Shown here: in pieces, positions 61,684-64,000 of the stretch | Layout of the letters: each line of letters opens with the position of its first letter | Position numbering within the stretch: position 1 is the stretch's first letter | Source: Azospirillum thermophilum | Lineage (GTDB): Bacteria > Pseudomonadota > Alphaproteobacteria > Azospirillales > Azospirillaceae | DNA: 64,000 bases | Assembly: GCF_003130795.1 (NCBI RefSeq) | Contig: NZ_CP029356.1 | Location: forward strand, 456,501-520,500 | Reading direction: 5' to 3' | Program-made: the position numbers and the translations under genes | Notes under the pieces: model-generated | Databases searched by the model: none | Seen by the model: the letters and a program-made list of their open reading frames with translations, nothing else | Told to the model about the DNA's origin: nothing

Positions 61684-62753
61684 TCAGCCCAGCAGCTCCG
61701 CCGCCTCGCGCCACAGCCGCCCGGTCAGCGGGGTGGCGGGCTCGGCGCGGGCGAGCGCGGCGGACTGGCCGGCCCAGGCCTGCATGCGGGCGAGGTCGCC
61801 GGCCTTCGCCGCGGCGCCGCGCATCGCCGCGGTCAGGGCGCGCTGGACCGGGTAGGGGGCGGGCGGCGGGGCGTCCGGCGCGCCGGCGGCGCGGGCATAG
61901 GCGGTGGCGATGCTGCGCCCGGCCCGGCCGCTGAAGGCGCGGGTGACCAGCGTGTCCTCGGCAGCGTCCGCGCCAGCGCGTCGGCCCAGGCGGGGGGCAG
62001 CCCGGCCTCGGGACAGCGCAGGAAGCCGGTGCCGATCTGGACGGCGCTCGCCCCCAGCGTCAGGGCGGCGGCGATGCCGCGGGCGTCGGCGATGCCGCCG
62101 GTCGCCACCACCGGGAGCCCGACCGCATCGGCCACCGCCGGGATCAGGGAGAACAGGCCGACCATGGCGGACTCGGCGCGGGCGGCGTCGAAGCAGCCGC
62201 GATGGCCGCCGGCCTCCATGCCCTGGACCGCGACGACGTCGGCGCCGGCCGCCTCGGCGGCGCGGGCCTCGGCGACGGTGGAGACGTTGGCGATCCACAG
62301 GATGCCGCGCTGCTTCAGCCGGGTGACGAACTCCGCCGGGTAGAGCCCCATGACGGAGGAGACCATCGGCGGGGCCGCCTGCAGGATCGCCTCGCACTGG
62401 GCGGCGAAGTCGCGCAGCGGGGCGTCGGCGGCCTCCGCCGGGACCGGCGGACCCCAGCTGCCGAGGAAGGCGCGGACCTCCGCCTCGCGCGCCGGGTCGC
62501 GGACGGGCGGCGGGTCGGGGATCCACAGGTTGATCTGGAAGGGGCCGCCGGCGCCGGCCCGCACCTCGGCGGCCCAGGCGGCGATCTCCTCCGGTGCCAT
62601 CAGCAGCGCGCCGCAGGCGCCGAGCCCGCCGGCCTTCATGACGGCCATGGAAAGGGAGGGCGGGCAGGCGCCGGCCATCGGGGCCAGCAGGATCGGCAGG
62701 CGCAGGCCGAAACGGGTGCAGAAGGCCTCGGCACGGGCGCGGGCGGCGTTCAT
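61684..62753 (-). pseudogene. Nitronate monooxygenase-like gene, broken by a one-base frameshift
   Basis: FMN-dependent oxidase of the 2-nitropropane dioxygenase family. The first 265 codons from the ATG at 62753 read normally: [30 protein letters not shown] with the catalytic-region His, [17 protein letters not shown] and [15 protein letters not shown]. Near 61965-61967 the frame changes; one added base would restore [20 protein letters not shown] and a normal C terminus to the stop at 61684 (about 356 residues in all). Unrepaired, the protein ends in an unrelated Pro/Ala tail. GGAGACAC precedes the ATG, which overlaps the upstream hydrolase stop (ATGA). Confidence 0.85.
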
Positions 62754-63565
62754 GGCGTGTCTCCTTCGGGGGGGCCGGCTGCGTCGAGGGCGGCATCGAT
62801 GGACGAGGCGGTGAAGACCGGCGCCTCCAACATCATGTAGTGGCCGGCCTCGCGGCAGACCCGGACGGCCAGGGCGGGATAGAGCGGCTCCAGCGCCGCG
62901 CGGATGCGGGGCTCGCGGTAGGGCTCGATGTCGTGCTCGCCCAGCAGGGCCAGGATCGGCAGGGGAAGGCCGGCCGCCTGCGCCGCGAAGTCGGTGCCGG
63001 TGAACATGCGCAGATAGCCGCGCATCGCTTCAGGCCGGGCCGAGCTGCGCAGCAGGGCGAGCTTGCGGTCGAGCCAGACCGCGCCGTAGCGGTGGCCGGT
63101 GCGCGCGGCGATGGCCTCGCGCGCCGCCACATCGTCGTGGATCAGCGCCGCCATGCGGTCGAGCGTCGCCGCGTCGGCCCGGAAGCCGGAGGGCGGCACG
63201 GGGGAGATCAGGACGAGGCGGCCGACCCGCTCCGGCGCGTCGAGCGCGACGCGCTGGGCGATCATGCCGGACATGGAATGGCCGACGAGGTCGAAGCGCC
63301 GGTGCCCCAGCCCGTCCATCAGCCGCAGCACGTCGGCCGAGGCCTCCGCCGCGGTGAAGTCGCCGGGAAGATCGCGCGACAGGCCGTAGCCGCGCAGGTC
63401 GGCGAGGATCCAGGTGAAGCGCCCACCGTCCAGCCACCCAGTCATCGCCGCGTAATTGCGGTGGTCGGCCAGCCATTCATGCAGGACCACCACCGGCCGC
63501 GGGCCGGAGCCGACGCGCAGATGGCCGAGGAGGGAGCGGGAGGGATCGGCGGGGATGGCGTGCAT
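62750..63565 (-). CDS. Alpha/beta hydrolase
   Basis: 271 residues with an alpha/beta-hydrolase fold. Nucleophile Ser is in [12 protein letters not shown] (about 98), Asp in [10 protein letters not shown] (about 214) and His in [10 protein letters not shown] (about 244), a complete triad. The oxyanion segment [13 protein letters not shown] lies near 27-39; the HEW in place of HG is slightly unusual. It is the first gene of a leftward pair with the nitronate monooxygenase gene (4-base overlap). Substrate unknown; esters or small lactones are typical of the family. Confidence 0.85.
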   Translation of the reverse strand: MHAIPADPSRSLLGHLRVGSGPRPVVVLHEWLADHRNYAAMTGWLDGGRFTWILADLRGYGLSRDLPGDFTAAEASADVLRLMDGLGHRRFDLVGHSMSGMIAQRVALDAPERVGRLVLISPVPPSGFRADAATLDRMAALIHDDVAAREAIAARTGHRYGAVWLDRKLALLRSSARPEAMRGYLRMFTGTDFAAQAAGLPLPILALLGEHDIEPYREPRIRAALEPLYPALAVRVCREAGHYMMLEAPVFTASSIDAALDAAGPPEGDTP

Positions 63566-63648
63566 GGCGCCCGAGTCTAGGGGGCGGCTGCGGGGCCGGG
63601 AAACGAATTCTCGTGATGGTTTCGTTCTGCGATCGAGATGGCAGGCAC

Positions 63649-63684
63649 GGGCAGCGGGCCGGGCAGCGGGCCGGGCAGCGGACG
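63649..63684. repeat. 12-bp tandem repeat, three copies
   Basis: GGGCAGCGGGCC occurs at 63649-63660 and 63661-63672, with a third copy GGGCAGCGGACG at 63673-63684. It lies in the 247-base gap between the divergent hydrolase and the final gene. Confidence 0.8.
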
Positions 63685-63704
63685 GGATTGCGGGGGAAGC
63701 CAGC

Positions 63705-63720
63705 TTAAACCGGGCTTTAA
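63705..63720. promoter_or_regulatory. TTAA-armed palindrome, upstream copy
   Basis: TTAAACCGGGCTTTAA has perfect TTAAA/TTTAA arms around a 6-base centre. It lies just upstream of the predicted -35 box of the last gene. Confidence 0.45.
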
Positions 63721-63731
63721 CCCTTCCCTGC

Positions 63732-63760
63732 TCGCCAGCCCTCGATTGCTCGGCTATAAC
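63732..63760 (+). promoter_or_regulatory. Predicted promoter of the final gene
   Basis: TCGCCA (63732-63737) and TATAAC (63755-63760) are 17 bases apart. The -10 is good, the -35 moderate. The start would be near 63767, about 46 bases before the ATG at 63813. Confidence 0.5.
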
Positions 63761-63772
63761 ACCCAAAAGTTG

Positions 63773-63788
63773 GTTAAGGCGTCTTAAC
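63773..63788. promoter_or_regulatory. TTAA-armed palindrome, downstream copy
   Basis: GTTAAG-GCGT-CTTAAC is a perfect 6-bp-arm inverted repeat placed just after the predicted start site. With the copy at 63705 it brackets the promoter, 68 bases apart. Confidence 0.45.
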
Positions 63789-63812
63789 GTCCCCGCTCGG
63801 AAGGTGTCACCC

Positions 63813-64000
63813 ATGGCCCGGTTGCTGGCGTTCCTCCTCGTCGTCCTCGTCGCATCCTTCCCGGTGCGGGCGGAGTATGTGCCGGCCGGCCTCGGCAACG
63901 AGGCCGGGGCCTATGCCGACAGCCTGCGCGCCAAGGCGCCGCCGCAGCCCAACCCGCAGCAGCGGGCGGACGCGCTGAAGCAGGCGCGGACCGCGCTGCA
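63813..64000 (+). CDS. Start of an exported protein (truncated by window)
   Basis: An ATG with GGAAGGTG about 7 bases upstream opens a frame that runs off the right edge (62 residues and two bases). Residues 1-20 are a signal peptide (MARLLAFLLVVLVASFPVRA, cut before EYVPAG). The mature start EYVPAGLGNEAGAYADSLRA then turns Gln/Pro-rich (PPQPNPQQRADAL). Family not recognisable from this fragment. Confidence 0.75.
   Translation, partial: MARLLAFLLVVLVASFPVRAEYVPAGLGNEAGAYADSLRAKAPPQPNPQQRADALKQARTAL

Noticed and set aside
55174..63565. cas genes near the CRISPR array
   Set aside because: All genes for 6 kb to the left and 2 kb to the right have clear non-Cas assignments, and none elsewhere in the window looks like Cas1, Cas2, Cas3 or an effector.
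63705..63788. Canonical CtrA binding sites before the last gene
   Set aside because: The TTAA halves are 8 and 6 bases apart rather than 7, so they are reported only as palindromes.

Overview
The window is a GC-rich (about 70% by eye) bacterial chromosome segment. Gene content points to an alphaproteobacterium of the Azospirillum/Rhodospirillales type (inference): the mutY | dciA-dsbA-smc neighbourhood, DUF1194, DUF2125 and DUF3618 proteins, TRAP transport, a cyanide-insensitive-type bd oxidase, and an etfBA/hbd/adenosyltransferase/HIG1 group. Most of it is ordinary core and metabolic DNA with short intergenic gaps; nothing looks like a prophage or transposon.

Layout. 0-4.7 kb: Sfp-type phosphopantetheinyl transferase, purC, a 2-hydroxyacid dehydrogenase, a PAP2 phosphatase and two small unknown genes. 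4.7-9.8 kb: a leftward TRAP transporter operon (dctP-dctQ-dctM) with an aldehyde dehydrogenase and an SDR, and a strong hairpin between dctP and dctQ. 9.9-10.25 kb: a self-contained tRNA-Asn/tRNA-Asp unit with promoter and terminator. 10.4-13.5 kb: small unknown genes, including a 58-residue secreted peptide with an exceptionally long Shine-Dalgarno match, then a Tat-exported beta-carbonic-anhydrase-like protein. 13.5-18.9 kb: an S41 protease, an ExoY-like sugar transferase, TerC, a DUF3618 protein and a frameshifted BrkB gene. 18.9-23.4 kb: argH-lptM-lysA-acyltransferase operon and a TlpA-like thioredoxin. 23.5-27 kb: hbd, etfA, etfB, ATP:cobalamin adenosyltransferase and a HIG1 protein. 27-31 kb: Tat-exported GH1 glycosidase, quinone-reductase-like flavoprotein and small envelope proteins. 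31-38 kb: smc, dsbA-like, dciA, mutY and a VWA-like protein. 38-46.6 kb: PAS histidine kinase, DUF2125, ChaC, chemoreceptor, M1 peptidase and a small beta-sandwich protein. 46.8-50 kb: GbsR/MarR regulator with cioAB-type oxidase and a visible operator/promoter. 50-55 kb: ethanolamine operon (eutB, eutC, permease, AraC regulator) without microcompartment genes. 55-60.7 kb: ClpP-like protease, glycosyltransferase, RTX repeat protein, cyclic-nucleotide phosphodiesterase-like enzyme and an MFS carrier. 61.0-61.35 kb: a short CRISPR array with no cas genes in view. 61.7-64 kb: a frameshifted nitronate monooxygenase gene, an alpha/beta hydrolase and the start of a secreted protein.

The most notable points are the orphan CRISPR array (four identical 37-bp repeats plus a decayed terminal repeat), a perfect TetR-type palindrome beside it, the small gene with the 15-nt anti-16S complement, and two genes each broken by a single missing base.
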